From positions 1 to 64,000 of the forward strand of contig JACEVL010000422.1 in assembly GCA_020284085.1 (NCBI GenBank): a stretch of 64,000 nucleotides of DNA, read 5' to 3'. The notes below the pieces were generated by a model, which was given only the letters and a program-made list of their open reading frames with translations, was not told the origin of the DNA and searched no databases. The DNA comes from Aporrectodea caliginosa. Lineage: Eukaryota; Annelida; Clitellata; Crassiclitellata; Lumbricidae. How positions within the stretch are numbered: the stretch's first letter is position 1; every line of letters starts with the position of its first letter. Made by a program: the position numbers and the translations under genes. This document shows, one piece after another, positions 30,186 to 41,200 of this stretch.

Positions 30186-31736
30186 TTAAATTTGGTCAAA
30201 ACGCAGAAAGGATTTAATTGCTGTAGGAACCGGAAGCAGTTCCATGCTTCTCTGCATGACACAGGAACGAATGATTACTCGACATCGATTCATTAAGGTC
30301 ATAGGGCCTGAAAGAATGCTTTTAAACGCTTCCAGGTTGCTCAACTTCCACTTGTCGCTCGGCTTCATATAATCTGTCATTTGTAGCAATGGTCCATGAA
30401 TCTTCTGTATGCATGACTCAACTGAATTCCATGCATCATGATGATTGGCTCCAGCCTCCAAGAAGTACTTTGCGAGTTCAAAGTTGCCCATTTGTAAGCA
30501 GGAGGCGAGTGGAGAAACGGGATTTGTTGTGCTTCCCGCTTTTCTGTTGATGTCTGCTCCGTAAGAGATCAGCAACTTGATCAGAGATAGATTACCAAGC
30601 GTGGTTGCAATAAAAAGTGGAGTAGTGGTTACCACTATGTGTTTTGCCAATTCACAGTCATAATTTGTCAGTGCTCCTCGGTCCAAGAGTATTTTTGTAA
30701 CCGAACTGTCCGAGCTGTTAACCGCATAACAAAGTACGGACCAACCACTTCTGTCGACGTCGTTTACATTTGCTCCCCAATCAAGCAACATTAGGACAAT
30801 CTCTTGAGCATGACCGCTGTTTCGCTCAATGGCAGTCATAACAGGCGTAGTGCCGAGTTGGTTCTGTGCATTTATGTCGGCGCCATTGCGTAGTAGAATG
30901 TGAATGGCCTCACGAAGGCCACTAGCAGCTGCCCAGTGCATCGCAGTGTCACCAACATAGTTCTTTGCGCAAACATCGGCACCGTGTTCTACCAAGAGCT
31001 TCACCATGTTTTCTGCCTCCTGGTGTGTCCGCTGACAAAAGGCGTTCAACGGAATAAAGCAGGCAGCAACCAACGGCGTACACCACGACAGAAACTCGTC
31101 GTCATGGTAACACGAGATGTTCGGATTAGCACCGTTCTGAATCAGAAACCTTGCCGTATCGATGCTTCCAAGGGATGCTGCCTCAAACAGAGCTTCATCC
31201 ATCGCACGTTTTGTGCGATAGCTCAAGTCAAACACTGGAGATCTTTGTAGATGGGCATTAGGGTATCCATTGTGTGCCTGATGGCTCGAAGCACCTCTTT
31301 CAGCATGAAGTTTCTCGGGAGAATCATTCGCCAGCGAACTGGACTCGAAGACAACATCGATTGGATCTCGGTGGATGTCTCTCAGTAGCAGACGGAGGGC
31401 ATCAACGTTGTCTTTAAGCACTGACCAATAAAGAGCAGTTCGTCTAGTATCGCTCTGCTTCAGAAATGGGTCGGCGCCAAAGCGAAGCAAGCAACTGATG
31501 CATTCCATTCTTCTGAGCTTGATCGCCAATGCCAGAAGGTCTGCCTTTATATGCATGTCGACTACATCGACCATGTAAGTCTCCAGGGCATCAACATCTC
31601 CTGCCTCCACTGCCTGCTTCAGCAAGCTGAAACAAATTAGAAATTCTGTACAGCATCTTAAATCGAGGTATGGTAAGCTAATTGTGACAATTCTGTACCA
31701 TGAACCTAAGTTATGCGAGTCAGCAGTGGCACTCAT
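30186..31736 (-). CDS. Ankyrin-repeat and SOCS-box (ASB-type) protein
   Basis: The frame is 516 codons. From about residue 38 it carries some eight ankyrin repeats, with cores such as LLALAIKLRRMECISCLLRF, AASLGSIDTARFLIQNGANP, GDTAMHWAAASGLREAIHIL, LGTTPVMTAIERNSGHAQEI and TPLFIATTLGNLSLIKLLIS. The last 40 residues form a SOCS box: a BC-box-like LMNRCRVIIRSCV and a Cul5-box-like LPVPTAIKSFL. Proteins of this architecture act as substrate receptors of Cullin-5 ubiquitin ligases, the ankyrins binding the target. The start is uncertain. A 72-nt stretch (31627-31698) has GT..AG borders and a pyrimidine-rich acceptor; removing it leaves the frame intact and gives a 492-codon form. The hydrophobic residues it encodes (IVTISLPYLDLRCCTEFLIC) look unlike the rest, so splicing is likely. 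An unusual insert with SPEKLHAERGASSHQ lies between repeats 2 and 3. Confidence 0.88.
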   Translation of the reverse strand: MSATADSHNLGSWYRIVTISLPYLDLRCCTEFLICFSLLKQAVEAGDVDALETYMVDVVDMHIKADLLALAIKLRRMECISCLLRFGADPFLKQSDTRRTALYWSVLKDNVDALRLLLRDIHRDPIDVVFESSSLANDSPEKLHAERGASSHQAHNGYPNAHLQRSPVFDLSYRTKRAMDEALFEAASLGSIDTARFLIQNGANPNISCYHDDEFLSWCTPLVAACFIPLNAFCQRTHQEAENMVKLLVEHGADVCAKNYVGDTAMHWAAASGLREAIHILLRNGADINAQNQLGTTPVMTAIERNSGHAQEIVLMLLDWGANVNDVDRSGWSVLCYAVNSSDSSVTKILLDRGALTNYDCELAKHIVVTTTPLFIATTLGNLSLIKLLISYGADINRKAGSTTNPVSPLASCLQMGNFELAKYFLEAGANHHDAWNSVESCIQKIHGPLLQMTDYMKPSDKWKLSNLEAFKSILSGPMTLMNRCRVIIRSCVMQRSMELLPVPTAIKSFLRFDQI

Positions 31737-32215
31737 GATGAAAAAACAAACCTAATAAAGCGTTGGGTTAATTTCACTAAGATTATAGATGGACACTTGC
31801 TGGAGCATGCATAAAGATGCATAATTTCTAAAGCATGCATGCAAAGACACATGCTTGTTAGAGTGAGCCATGCTGTTATACTTACACAGCATAATATAAT
31901 TTCTTCGTCGCATATGTAAACATACTACGTCATATCAAACTATTGCAAAACGAGGTCTTGTTTGCGATTTAATCGAGGCAACTGTCCTGTCCCCAATGCA
32001 ACAATCATCCTTATTTCCAAAGGAATCGTCCTGGAACTGCTCTAACTTCTAGTCGAAGCAAAATTATCCAATTATCCGTTCCTTACGCTTCCAAACAAGC
32101 TCAGGAATAATTCTTCACAGCAATATCAGGAAGTTCAATTCACCAGGAAGCTTAAATCTGGGACTATCATTCCAGCTTTAATGTATACACCAATAAAACT
32201 TCGGCAAGCATTTAG
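31737..32215. other. Upstream region of the ASB-type gene
   Basis: No further exon or motif that I can support. The promoter of the ASB-type gene is expected here. TGCATGCATGCAAAGACACATG-type low-complexity words occur near 31805-31855. Confidence 0.35.
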
Positions 32216-32402
32216 TATCGTGGTGCATGTATTTTTCTCCCGTAATTGTAGGCGTCGTGAGAGTCGGTTAGGGTCAGGTTACGCGTCGTGAGGGTCGGTT
32301 AGGGTCAGGATTAGGGTTAAGTCGTCTTTAGAAAACATCGTACCTTCCGCGGAGCATGGCAAAAATACCGTCCCACGCCCGAAAATACATGCACTACGGT
32401 GA
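32216..32402. mobile_element. MITE carrying telomere-like GGGTTA array, copy 2 (inverted)
   Basis: Inverted ends with CGTGGTGCATGTATTTTT (left) and GAAAATACATGCACTACGG (right). The interior, read in reverse, matches copy 1 at 25165-25365: GTTTTCTAAAGACGAC, CCCTAATCCTGACCCTAACC, then CCCTAACCGACTCTCACGACGC. Lies upstream of the ASB-type gene. Confidence 0.7.
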
Positions 32403-32591
32403 TTACCTGACGTCTGTAAATCCGGAAATTCTGGATTCCATTTCGATAAAATTTTCACTGCAACTACACTACACGAAATGACAGTTTTTGCATTCTATGA
32501 CATTTTAGCCACAACAGAAAATAATTAGGTCGTTGATAAGGACCAAAGTCCACCAATTTCGGCAAATGGAAACTTTGCAAAAACATCTCTC

Positions 32592-32995
32592 TGCGACCAC
32601 TCTCCATTTTCTAAAATCCCAAGCTCTTGCCAGAAAAATCCCAAGATTAGCCAAAAGTGCACAAAAAATCCGAAGTTACTGAAAAGGAAGAAGTTGCAAT
32701 GAAAATATGAAATGCATTTTAGCAATAGCAATTATTCACAAAAATGCCGAGCTAAAAGTGGCAAAGAAAAAACCGGAGCATAACAATGAATTAACTAATA
32801 ATGTTCACAAGTTATAATACTAATAAACGTCTTTCAGCGAGTGAGCGAGTTTTTCTAAAGTTAAACTGATTCGCTGCCACTGTTGAAAAGTACAGTAAAA
32901 CTAGTCTGTAGACCTTAGAAATATATCCCAAGATTGCTATGGAAAATCCCTAGATCCCAAGTCGAAAAAATCCGAGGAGTGGTCACGCTGATCTT
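32592..32995. mobile_element. Dispersed MITE with CGACCACTC/GAGTGGTC ends, copy 1
   Basis: The left end CGACCACTCTCCATTTT and right end GAGGAGTGGTCACGCTG are inverted. The body (AAAATCCCAAG, GTTACTGAAAAGGA, ACTAGTCTGTAGACCTTA, CCCAAGATTGCTATG) matches 45193-45763 in the same order. Non-coding. Confidence 0.75.
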
Positions 32996-33089
32996 TGGCA
33001 CCTTCCACTACTGCTCGGAACATAGTTAGGGGACTTAGGGCTGCTCGGAACGCAATTTGTATATTAATAGGTTCGTGATCTGACGTAAC

Positions 33090-33250
33090 GAAGTAAGTGT
33101 ATTCTTTATTAATCCACTTGCAAACGCACAATGGACCATACAGCATAAAATACAACGAAGTAATAATTAGCAATTAAAGCTGTAAATTAAAAGTTGAGTA
33201 AACTGACTGAAAACAGTTAACAAACAGAATATTCTAGAATTAATTTATAG
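33090..33250 (-). mobile_element. LINE 3' tail
   Basis: On the minus strand AATAAAGAATACACTTACTT (33093-33112) is the tail word. TTTGCAAGTGGATTAATAAAG precedes it, as in the other tails near 9513 and 21090. The duplicated words AACAAACAG and TATTCTAGAAT (33215-33285) lie beside it. Confidence 0.5.
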
Positions 33251-33309
33251 AAACAGTAAACAAACAGTATATATTCTAGAATATTCCGTTCGCATCCAAT
33301 TTAAAGTTC

Positions 33310-33690
33310 TCATTCTCATGCTCAAATCTTAACTGGGTCTTGCTCCAAAATATCTTTGTCACCAAATACTCCGCCCCTCTCTGCCACGTCAAAGCGTCCT
33401 CTCAGATCCTCTTGACCGGCTTGACCTTTTTGTTCCCCGTGTTAGGACCACAATGGCTCAATCCAGATCCTTTGTGTGCATAGGTCCTTCTGTATGGAAT
33501 CGACTTCCTCCTTCTCTACGCTCTACAATCCTCTCTAGTAGCATCTCTACATCTTTCTCTCACCTTAAAACCTTCCTTTTTCCTCGGAGTAGCTGGCGCG
33601 GCACCTTGCACTGGGAGCGCTTCTGAAAGGCTTATGCCATGAGAAGCGATTTATAAATGAACAAATACACTACAATACAATACAATACAA
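33310..33690 (+). mobile_element. LINE 3' end with (ACAAT)n tail
   Basis: The plus strand encodes the C-terminal signature CIGPSVWNRLPPSLRSTILS, then SFSHLKTFLFPRS. It continues into GGGAGCGCTTCTGAAAGG (33613-33630), GCGATTTATAAATGAACAAA and an ACAATACAATACAATACAAT tail (33672-33690). The 3' end is shared with SINE family A. Confidence 0.8.
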
Positions 33691-34639
33691 TTAATTCGCC
33701 CAAGCAGTTCAGGACTCCGGATTGGGGGCTTAGCTGGCGCGGCACTCGTTGGAACAGACAGCAGTGGCAATCGTATTTGATCGTAATCTTGAGATTTCTA
33801 CAGCCTCCAAAAAAGTGAAGTCGCCTGTACCAGGTTATCAGAGGCGCTGATTTATTCATTAGCGGTTGTGGTCATACATTTGCTAAAGAAAAACTTGTAC
33901 ATTTGTATGCTTTAAGTGGCTCAGCCAGAAGATTCAAGTCACCGAGTTCTTTACAGTAGAGTTTGTTGGGCACAGCTACATAAAGGGATTAAAGGATGTG
34001 TTTTGGGGTGTATTTTCAGAACAGCACTTTTCTAATAGCCTTTGTAGTTTGTAGGGTGAAAATTAAAGGGGAGTTGTGGGTTCAACCCTCTAGTCTTTCT
34101 TAGTAGGCCCTACCTCATTGTAAAGTCTTCATTTTACGCCCCAACTCCACATGAATCAGTCTGACCGCCCCTCCCCGTCATTTTTCTACAATTCTCATAC
34201 ATCTTTTATGATTTTATAAGATTCCATCCACAAAACAGTTACTTTCGGGAATTAAGAAATGTCTGAAAGACGTCGTGTATTCTGAATTTCAGCTAGACAA
34301 AGTTGTGGTGTGGACCTTGTTGGAACAAAGTTGTACATGGTGCCGCTAACCCTTGACTCATGTAGTCAGTTAAAGAAAAGACAAGCAGATGATAGACAAT
34401 GCATCAAATAAAAAATCTTAAGTATTTACTACAGAAACAATTTACAAGAGGTCGATTTAGTTCAGCTGAATAACAAGAGTAAACAAATAATTAACTCCTT
34501 AATATTTAATAGGACTTGTGAATAAGCTGGTGACCTGTACTTGCTTTCGATTAGCACTTTAGAAATTTCACCTGACAGTGAAAATGTAAGATTAAGAAGT
34601 ATTAAAATTTTATTTATCTGTTTTCAATTTTGTCATTGC

Positions 34640-34990
34640 CGGTATGCAGAACATGCTTAAAAATTAAGCAAAGCAGTTATATGGATACTACAGAAACTCT
34701 TGTGTAAAGCCAGAAAAGTAGATTTAAACCACTGTGTACTGTACAACCGAGTTTGATTAGATATTAAACATGTAATACGAAACTGTTTATTCTAGACAAT
34801 TAAAATTCTCGCTACAGAAAGTTGTGCAAAACTAAATGACTTATTGCATGTTGTCAATCAGTCATTCAAGAAATCCATAAAAAACTTTAAACACTCAAGT
34901 CCTAAAATAACCTCAAGATTCTGACAACGTCTACTACACTTCTCTATAGAAATAAATGCTTAGGCACATGTCTTTCAACGTTTCAGTAAA
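34640..34990. repeat. Dispersed duplication, copy 1 (partner 43050-43370)
   Basis: AATTAAAATTCTCGCTACAG, AGCAAAGCAGTTAT, TTATTGCATGTTGTCAATCA and other words are shared in order with 43060-43345 over about 320 bp, diverged by scattered substitutions. One copy is 3' of RAB8, the other in RAB8 intron 2. Confidence 0.75.
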
Positions 34991-37600
34991 ACCTGACAAA
35001 AAACGAACCAGTTTTGACTTAGAACAGGTAGTCACTAGTCACTTGAATTGAATCCTTAAGTAGCTAAAATTGCACAATAGTTTAAAAGTAAAATCCATTA
35101 AATATCAATTTCAAAACAATAGCATGATGCAAGAATCACTCACCAAGATTTAGCCTAAACTAATGAAAAAATAACACAGAGAATAACAGCACAGCTCTAC
35201 GTTACTAATCAGTAAAGACCAGGCGCCGTAAAATCATGAATATAGCACGTAAGTAAGTCTTGTTGCATGATTTCGGTAAATGTGCACTGTAAATACTCGT
35301 GTGCGAAACATACAGTAAGAAACATCACCAGCATAAACACTATAAGGCATTGAAGGAACAAGCAATTACATGAGACCCACACTGACTTATTGCATCTTTG
35401 AACTGAACATGCCTGTTCAAAATCATTCTATGCCCTGAATAATTTTCACAGATTCGCAAACAGACTTAGTACAACTCATACAAGTTTGAAACTGCAGAAA
35501 ACAAAACATCAGCATCACAGCATCAAGATGAGTTCCGAATAGCTCACAGTCAACATTCAAATGCATTGAAATCATCCAGTGCCACATTACCTTCTGAGCT
35601 ACAACCAAATTAAACTAGAGCTCACCAGAGCATGCTAGTGAGACAGAAATATGAAACAACTCTTTGTCCTTGCGAGTATTTGAACGCCAACCCTGGATTG
35701 GCAGTTGAACATGTAACCACGAACCCATTGCACTATATACAAAATGGTCTTGTACAACTGTTAAATTGGTCACCAAAAATGCAGTTAAAGATGACAGTGT
35801 ACAACAGTTAAATAAGCAAGCCATAAGAAGTAAAAAGCAAAGAAAGCAAAGCAAGACAACAACATAATAATTAAAGCTTTTGTCAGACATATAAAAATCG
35901 CTTGTTCACATCACCTCCATCAGAAAACTTGTAACAACTGTAGCTGTAAACACCTTTCAATTCTTCGCTTAAAGTTGGCACTTTCATCTTATCACATGGA
36001 TACTTGTAAATGTTAAGAGATTGCTAACAAAGCACCGTACAATTCATCGACAAGGAAGATCAAGGACCACTGGTATCACCCAGGGCTAGACCTCTGGTGG
36101 TCATGGAAGACTTTAATACTGTAAACAACCTTAATTAAGTCATGAAACACATAAAATACCACATAAAATAAACAAGTGGTTAGACTAGGAAACTATTCAC
36201 GTCCTAATCCAAGAACCTATAGCGTCTATAGTGACTAATTTGTCACGCCTTCAGTAAATCAGCTCTAAATCTAACAAGCTTTAGTCAAACAAATGTTTAA
36301 CGAAAAGCAGCTAACACTTTGCATTATTATTTTATTGTGCATTTATATAGCAGCTATCTAATGACAAAGAATCAGTTGAGTACACTGATAAAATATGTGC
36401 CAAAGACTAGCTCAAGATCCTACATAGTAACCATGTCAGAGGGCCCATGAAACTGCATGTTCCATGCTATAAGGCTAATCCTCAACCAAGTAATTGGCTA
36501 TTATTTCACCAAGCCACATTCTATAATTATCTTCTGCAGGAGATTTAGTCCAAGTTGCCACCATTCACCCAATCCTACACAAAAGAATTCGCTACAACTA
36601 AATACTACTAATAATAATCCCTCCAACCCAATCTCGTAACTTCTATAGCGCCATTGTTACAATGCACAAGGGTCAGTTTACAGTCACTTTTACATACAGG
36701 TAAAGTTGCATTCCAAAATTGCAATCCACAGGCAGAGCCACACAGTCAAGATTGATAATAATAATAATAAAATAAATATTAACATTTTTTGTCCAAACCC
36801 ACTTTTTTTCTGAAGGGTCAATTCAACAACTTGGGCAAATAAATGTAATAATAATGTCACAATAATAATAACTGGTTATCGCCAGTTAACCCTAAGCAGA
36901 CGAGGAAGCATTAAAACTACTGTGAAAACAATATTTCTCATCATTAAAGTATTAAACTGCATTTATTACTTAGCTGTACTGCATGAAACACCTTTACTCC
37001 GCCGGATCAAGATGACTCCTAGCTGTCCCAGAATTTTGTTGTATTCCTTCAGAATTTTTAATTCCCGAGGGAACAATAAGTACCTCAGGGCAAAAAAAAC
37101 AATAATGGGACATTTTATGTAGCACAAGAGGTGGCCAATGACAAAATTGCATCGAACTTTAGTTCGAAGTACTAAGACATGATCAGAAAAAATCCATGTC
37201 AAAAAGTTATGACAAACAAAATTTAAAGTCTAAATCTCTCAGCAAAACATTAGTACAGACATAAGTAGAAGTAGCATTTCAACAGAAAACCATAGACTCA
37301 TTATGCTTGAAACCTCCAGTTCAATTGCGTCTATTACTCAGACATATTGCATAAAACAAAAACAGTAACAATAATAAAAACAACAATGGGAAGAAATGTA
37401 ATATTAATGTTTCCATTAATAAATACAATAAGGAATCCTATTACGTTTCGGTTGATTTACAAACACATTTGAAGGACTTGAAACCTTTAAATCTACACTG
37501 TGCTAAAAATATGCATATGACACTGTCGGTTAAGCACTTGGGTAAGGTAAGATCAATTCATTGACTAGGTGTCTCAATCAACAACTGGTCATGGAGATTG
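34991..37600. other. Intergenic stretch 3' of RAB8, no gene recognised
   Basis: About 2.6 kb of AT-rich DNA with short (AAT)n runs (36756-36775, 36846-36870). A SINE-like piece lies near 35630-35740. None of the short open frames shows a domain or splice context. Part may be the RAB8 3' untranslated region. Confidence 0.4.
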
Positions 37601-37609
37601 CAGATATCA

Positions 37610-37775
37610 CTAGTATTGTATTGTATTGTATTTGATCATTTATAAAGCGCTTCTCATAGCATAAGCATTTCAGAAGCACTCCCAGTGCGAGGTACTCCGG
37701 GGAAAAAGGAAGGTCTTAAGGTGATAGAAAGAGGTAGAGATGCTACCAGAGAGAAATTGTAGAGCATAGAGAAGG
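37610..37775 (-). mobile_element. LINE 3' end with (ACAAT)n tail
   Basis: In minus sense this is the same 3' end as 33310-33690: GAAGGAAAAAGGGG-like plus text, GAGTGCTTCTGAAATGC, then GCGCTTTATAAATGATCAAA and a run of ACAAT units (plus TTGTATTGTATTGTATT at 37616-37632). Confidence 0.75.
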
Positions 37776-38218
37776 AGGAAGTCAGATATGAAAATAAATT
37801 ACCAAACAAAGAAATTACACAGCTATTGGGATGGCAACCAGCTGCCAATTCACATGACACACTCCGATTGATGAACAGACATAAACTTTTCTGATTACAT
37901 GTATGTAAAGTATGTAAATGCTGCAGATCTGTCATGTAAAATATAAACCCTGAATAAGTTGTAAAAGTGAACTCATACTGTAAACTGAATTCACTATACA
38001 CGGAGTTGAAGCTTCATGCCTTAGCACCATCCTAAGCGATAAAAGTCAGGCAATCTTTAAACAGTTTGGGATTGAGTCAGCAGCGCCGCGCTGTTCCACA
38101 ACCGAAGTGACTAGAGCTGTCCAACTCTTCAAGAGTTGCAAAATTATGCATCAAAAGTCTGGCTCCAACTTGGGTATCGTATGAACACCAGCGTCCGAGG
38201 TTGCTCCCGTCAACGACA

Positions 38219-41200
38219 TCAGAGGATGTTGCATTTGATGTTTCTCGATTTCCTGTGAGAGTCGCTCTTCGCTGGTTTTACTTTGGATCGAACAGAGGGA
38301 CTTCGAAATTCCTGTTCAGTGCAAAGAATTTCCAGTTTACAACAGAGCTAGTCTAGTTGTTAGCATGCTGGAATGTTGCCCAAGAGGTCGAGGTTCAAAT
38401 CCAAGCCAAGGCATACATTTTTTCCAGATTTCTGCTCCACCTGCATCCCCAGCCATATCAGATATATAATAACTACACTGTGTGTGCGAAGATCAGACAG
38501 AGAGGATTGGACACTCACCCTCATAAGCCACGGCTATGAAATTGAAGTCCCTAACAAGTTACATACATGACTGCCTCTCGAGGTTAGCTTAACACTCTAA
38601 TAACAAGCTGCATTGGTTTCCCAGTCGATTTTAGTACAGGCTCGTCATTGAAGTGTTAAGGGACTGTTCCTCCTCTTCTTCTTCTAACTGCCTTTAAAAC
38701 AAGCTTCTACAAGCAATTACAAGTAATTAACCTTATTGCTTGGAACATTTCCCTTTGAAATCTAGTGCCTGTGGTTCTTACAGAGCTTTTGAGGTTATGT
38801 TACAGCTTGGTTGGTCTTGAATGCATGCAGTTTCTCTGCAGTCTATATAATCAGAACAGAAATTTACTTAATCCCTATGCAGAAAACAAGATCAGCATAT
38901 CTATGGATAAACCTACAGTGCAACTTCATTTAGCCATGGCAAATATTCAGTTCTAATTTAATCTAGTCTGAAAATTTATATCTATAGCCCTATTATCTCA
39001 ACTCACAATGTATCAACTTAAAGAAACTATACTCCGAAATCAGAATCCATTGGACAGATTCAAAAAGATCTTAAAGACTGGAAGGTAGACTACGGTGCAT
39101 TTACAGCAACAATGGATTCTGGGTACTACATGTCCACCGTGTTACTTGCAAATATAATTACAGCAAACCCTTCTCAGAACATGGTTCTTTAACCCTTCTC
39201 AGAACATGGTTCTTAGCTGCAATGTAGTTCAACCTCTTAAATTATACAACAAAGTGCTGCCTACCATTTTCTTCTCCATTTTAACTTTAATGATCTGTGC
39301 CAGAGCAATGAACGCCTCGTCGACGTTGACTCCAGACTTTGCACTCGTCTCCATAAATCGAATCTGAAACTCCATTCCGAGCTGAAAGATACAAATAATG
39401 CAGTTTCTCTTAAACATACCAAAAGGAGAACTAAACTAGAATAAAACTCCCATGTCAACAGTCCAACTTAGTAGAGCCACTTATGTCCCACTGTTTGGCC
39501 CTTGAGATGAATCCCAGGGTCCTGAACATGGGACAGTGCATTGCAGATCTTGCTGTTTAGCTCCGAACTTATGCTGGAATTCAGATCATTCTGCCTGGTT
39601 TCTAGTTTAGTTCCCTTTACTTTAATCAAGAAATGCAGTGCATTTAAATGCAATTCTATGTAATTTACTTCATTAGAGACGAAGTATGTATTGTATGTAT
39701 GTATACTAAGTATGCAGCTGAACACTTATGTAGCATTTTAAACATCACTGACCCAGGGCAAGAATGTTTCTCACGCAGTTTGTGGCATTACAGTTTGAAT
39801 CTGCAGTGGAAGATTGTTCCAGAAGGGTTGTCCAATGTGGATCGTGCAGATATGGAATGGCCAAGATGGCTGTATGTTTCTCCAGCTCGAGTGCAGACAC
39901 GCACAAAGGGAAATAGGGACGGCAATGCCAATTTGCCAAATGTGGATCGAAAGCAAAGGGAGGGGCCCAAAGTAGGTCAATTTTTGTTTTACTCTGTTTA
40001 AGGTCAACCCCAAAGACAAACAAGAGAAAATTTTACAATATAGTCCTTGGTTCAACTTGTTTTTACTCTTTTATTCTATACATCAGGGGTGGGCAACTTG
40101 TGGCTCGCCCCTAGGGCCCTTTGAACCGGCCCATGACATGTCATTTATATTAGCACATGTGGCAAGTGGCACTTGGGACCTTTTATCCATTTTATATATA
40201 TTATTAAAACTGATTAAACTTAAAACATATTGTTTTTTATTGTAATGTAGGACTGTAGGTATTAGGATAAATAGGTTTCATAAAATATTATCTTCACTCA
40301 CTTTAACAGCTATTCTGAAATATCTAGTTTGAATCAAATTAATATTGACTCATTTTCTGGAGCAAATGAATCTGCAAAAATGGCCCCAGAGCTGCTCTTA
40401 AAATCTTAGGGCAGCCCTCTGTTAAAAGAAGTTGCCCATGCCTGCTATACATGATTTGCAAGCTTTTACTTTAGGCAATTTGTATTCCTGCATGGACTGA
40501 AGCGGCAAACTAGTGCATATACAGCAAAAAAGCTTGGGCAACATTAAGCCTGAGTTGTATGACGATAGCTCAGGACCATCAGGTCCTTGTTTCAGATAAA
40601 CTGTACTACTGAACTCAGAGTTGAAACTTACAGCAAAAGCACGGTCCCTCGATACTTGGCGTCGCTCGTTGAGGTCACATTTGTTGCCCAGGATCATCTT
40701 TTCAACATCCGAAGTTGCATGCTGATGAAATGAAATCAATGTCCTAATCAACTAATTAATCTCACACCTTAATTATCCCAACATCATCATTGGCAAGGTG
40801 CCAATAATCATGACAGAGAGCAAACAGCCATCTGGATTAAATCATTACATGGCAAGCTATAAATTGGCAGGTTAATAGATATTGTAAAACTATTTCACCT
40901 ATAGTTTAAGATGCTTTAAATCTGAGAGTGGAGCACTGGAGCTACCTGTAAGCACTGCAATGAGATCTATATAATAAAATTGCAAATCTGATGTGAAATC
41001 AAAATAACCAACAGGTACTCAGTTAATAAGACTTTGAAGACAGAGTTTTAAAATAGTTTCAACGCTGACCCATGCTTTCAAACCGGACCCATGGTTTCAA
41101 AGCTGACCCGTGATCTCAAATCTGACCCATCGTTTCAAACTTGACTCCGGAACTTATAAAATATTATTAATGTAATAATGTTAATACCATTTATAGTTAG

